DNA of 63,315 nucleotides from positions 1-63,315 of the forward strand of contig CALUYU010000003.1 in assembly GCA_944325075.1 (NCBI GenBank). The letters run 5' to 3'. The translations under genes were made by a program, and so were the position numbers. This document shows, piece after piece, positions 62,310 to 63,315 of the stretch. The notes under the pieces are model-generated. The model saw nothing but the letters and a program-made list of their open reading frames with translations. It ran no database searches and was not told the DNA's origin. Source of the stretch: Candidatus Gastranaerophilales bacterium. Lineage in GTDB: Bacteria > Cyanobacteriota > Vampirovibrionia > Gastranaerophilales > Gastranaerophilaceae. The number at the start of each line of letters is the position of its first letter. The stretch's first letter is position 1.

Positions 62310-62340
62310 AAAAAGCGAGTGCCTGCTGCACCCGCTTTTT
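62310..62340. terminator. Terminator of proC
   Basis: AAAAAGCG on the left and CGCTTTTT on the right with inner GTGC/GCAC and a 5-base loop; one unpaired base on each side. It is 17 bp past the proC stop. T5 within the right arm plus following T-rich DNA give a U-tract, and A5 does the same for the opposite strand. Confidence 0.85.
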
Positions 62341-62379
62341 ATTATTTTTATAAGTTGTAATTCTATTTATATATTCAAT

Positions 62380-62760
62380 TTAATTTTGTTGAACTTCGGA
62401 CGGGGTCATTGTCCATACACTTATATTATAAAGTTTCGCAACTTCATTAACTCTGTTTAGATATTTTTCATCTTTAACTCCGTTTTCAAGTATAAGAACA
62501 ATTCCGGCCTGCTTTTTTAAAACCGCTGCGTAATAAAGTGCCTGCCCAATACTTTCTCCCCATTTTTTTGCAAAATCAAATTCTATTGCATGAGTGTTCG
62601 TCACACAATCTACCCGAGCTTTATCAGGAAGAACAACTTCCATAGAACCATTATGACCGCTGCACCATACTTTTTGGTAATCTTTTTCGTAATACATGGT
62701 TGCTGCATATCCTGCAACCCCGCTAAACAAAGCAACTAATAATGTAAAAATCCTTTTCAT
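62380..62760 (-). CDS. Small exported protein with a nuclease-like core pattern
   Basis: A 126-residue protein with a signal peptide (RIFTLLVALFSGVAGYAA, cleavage near residue 20). The mature domain contains WCSGHNGSMEVVLPDK, ARVDCVTNTHAIEFDFAKKWGESIGQALYYA and GIVLILENG. The D...E-x-D...Q-x-x-Y spacing is reminiscent of PD-(D/E)XK-type folds, but in an exported protein this is only a structural guess. Two cysteines may form a disulfide. It is convergent with proC and monocistronic. Confidence 0.7.
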   Translation of the reverse strand: MKRIFTLLVALFSGVAGYAATMYYEKDYQKVWCSGHNGSMEVVLPDKARVDCVTNTHAIEFDFAKKWGESIGQALYYAAVLKKQAGIVLILENGVKDEKYLNRVNEVAKLYNISVWTMTPSEVQQN

Positions 62761-62949
62761 CCTTATGATTATTGCATATTTTATGAATTTTTACTATAGG
62801 CCAAACGGCTATATTTTTTCAAGGATTTTTTCTATGTAATTGCTTATTGTACGGTTATTTTCGGCAATACACTTTTAAAATTTTTGAATGATTTTGAATA
62901 TTGCATTATGGGGTTAATAAAAATAATATAGAAAAAAATAACAAAGTGG

Positions 62950-62978
62950 TTGACAATAAATTTTGTTTAACATAGAAT
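62950..62978 (+). promoter_or_regulatory. Consensus promoter of tRNA-Glu
   Basis: TTGACA (62950-62955), 17-base spacer, TAGAAT (62973-62978), about 30 bases before the mature tRNA 5' end. The 190 bp between it and the preceding gene show nothing else I can support. Confidence 0.85.
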
Positions 62979-63008
62979 AAAAAACGTGGACAAAATAAAT
63001 AGCAACAG

Positions 63009-63084
63009 GCTCCCATCGTCTAGAGGCCTAGGACAACACCCTTTCACGGTGTAGACGGGGATTCGAATTCCCCTGGGAGTACCA
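63009..63084 (+). tRNA. tRNA-Glu (anticodon TTC)
   Basis: Cloverleaf with acceptor GCTCCCA/TGGGAGT (terminal G-U), the glutamate D loop CGTCTAGAGGCCTAGGACA, anticodon stem ACACC/GGTGT with loop CTTTCAC and anticodon TTC, and T arm GGGGATTCGAATTCCCC. Discriminator A at 63081 is followed by an encoded CCA (63082-63084), unlike tRNA-Thr in this window. A consensus promoter and terminator flank it. Confidence 0.97.
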
Positions 63085-63096
63085 TATTATAAGAAG

Positions 63097-63118
63097 GCAC
63101 TTTTAAGTGCTTTTTTTT
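63097..63118 (+). terminator. Terminator of tRNA-Glu
   Basis: GCACTT (63097-63102) and AAGTGC (63105-63110) form a 6-bp stem with a 2-base gap, followed by eight T. It is 12 bases after the encoded CCA. Confidence 0.85.
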
Positions 63119-63220
63119 ATGCTGTTTAGCAGATTTTTTTTTTCATTTTGTTGAGGGCGTCCCTCCCCCACCTACATCAACTGAAAATTAAATTTTGTGA
63201 TTCATAGTGTTTTTATTGTT

Positions 63221-63258
63221 CACTTTTTCTTTTTGTCCGCTCTCAAAAAGAAAAAGTG
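63221..63258. repeat. 15-bp perfect palindrome of the poly-T/poly-A repeat family
   Basis: CACTTTTTCTTTTTG (63221-63235), 8-base loop, CAAAAAGAAAAAGTG (63244-63258). It is related in design to the 45916-45950 palindrome. The flank 63259-63280 (GTGCCAGAGGCAC) resembles the flank near 5190. The last ~190 bp of the window hold no gene I can support. Confidence 0.8.
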
Positions 63259-63315
63259 GTGCCAGAGGCACTTCATAATTACGCTACGCTTCCTACGTGT
63301 TTCAGACAGCGCAGC

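Overview
The window looks like a chromosome segment of a low-GC, gut-type relative of Cyanobacteria, most plausibly a Gastranaerophilales (Melainabacteria/Vampirovibrionia) genome. This is inference: the sequence shows AT-rich DNA, a complete minCDE cluster, a DnaA whose last helix resembles the cyanobacterial form, a FliA/SigF-type sigma factor, glutathione synthetase, many prepilin-like proteins with the AFTLAEV motif, and several lineage-type proteins of unknown function. No transposase, CRISPR array or phage structural gene was seen. Most of the window is housekeeping; the accessory signal sits in prepilin genes, repeat-rich intergenic DNA and one small tRNA-associated island.

Layout. 1-5.1 kb: end of a prepilin-like gene, parvulin, Xaa-Pro aminopeptidase, SpoU methyltransferase, dnaA, ruvA. 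5.1-5.6 kb: repeat-rich spacer. 5.6-13.8 kb: surE, a candidate three-hairpin sRNA, a FliA/SigF-like sigma factor, murF, a sensor kinase, a KdsC-like phosphatase, a TPR protein and aspartate kinase. 13.9-14.9 kb: a prepilin-like gene with three copies of the prepilin motif. 15-17.7 kb: ilvD and gshB. 18-24.6 kb: an operon of four prepilin-like genes, three of them glycine-rich. 24.6-28.2 kb: a ferritin-like protein, another prepilin and a membrane-fusion protein. 28.3-33.4 kb: lineage-specific membrane proteins and uvrB, including a gene behind an attenuator-like leader that encodes a peptide with two adjacent Trp codons. 33.4-36.3 kb: pnuC, a C_GCAxxG_C_C protein, queD and uppP. 36.4-41.8 kb: three-gene operon of two unknown proteins and a GH13-type enzyme. 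42-45.8 kb: EamA transporter, SDR, secG, NrtR-like regulator and a transglycosylase-like protein.

45.8-47.4 kb: repeat-rich DNA leading into a prepilin gene with a 13-G homopolymer just after its start codon; the frame is off as sequenced and would be restored by 12 or 15 G. 47.4-52.9 kb (minus strand): SPOR protein, DUF366, queC, HEAT-repeat protein, minE-minD-minC. 53.1-57 kb: mtnP, yggT, trkA, trkH. 57.1-58.2 kb: secreted protein and SIMPL protein. 58.5-59.7 kb: tRNA-Thr(CGT) followed by three ~158-bp repeats carrying the tRNA 3' end, enclosing what looks like a type I toxin-antitoxin module (29-residue hydrophobic peptide, occluded ribosome-binding site, convergent antisense RNA). 59.9-63.3 kb: a small unknown protein, rpmH-rnpA-unknown, proC, a secreted protein, tRNA-Glu(TTC), and more repeat DNA.

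How the parts fit: at least seven prepilin-like genes make surface appendages the dominant theme, with variation mechanisms visible in two of them (homopolymer tract, tandem motif duplication). queC and queD serve queuosine synthesis, pnuC and the NrtR-like regulator point to NAD precursor control, trkAH to potassium uptake, and minCDE/murF/uppP to cell division and envelope building. Domain, family and RNA-structure assignments were made by eye without database searches or folding software.
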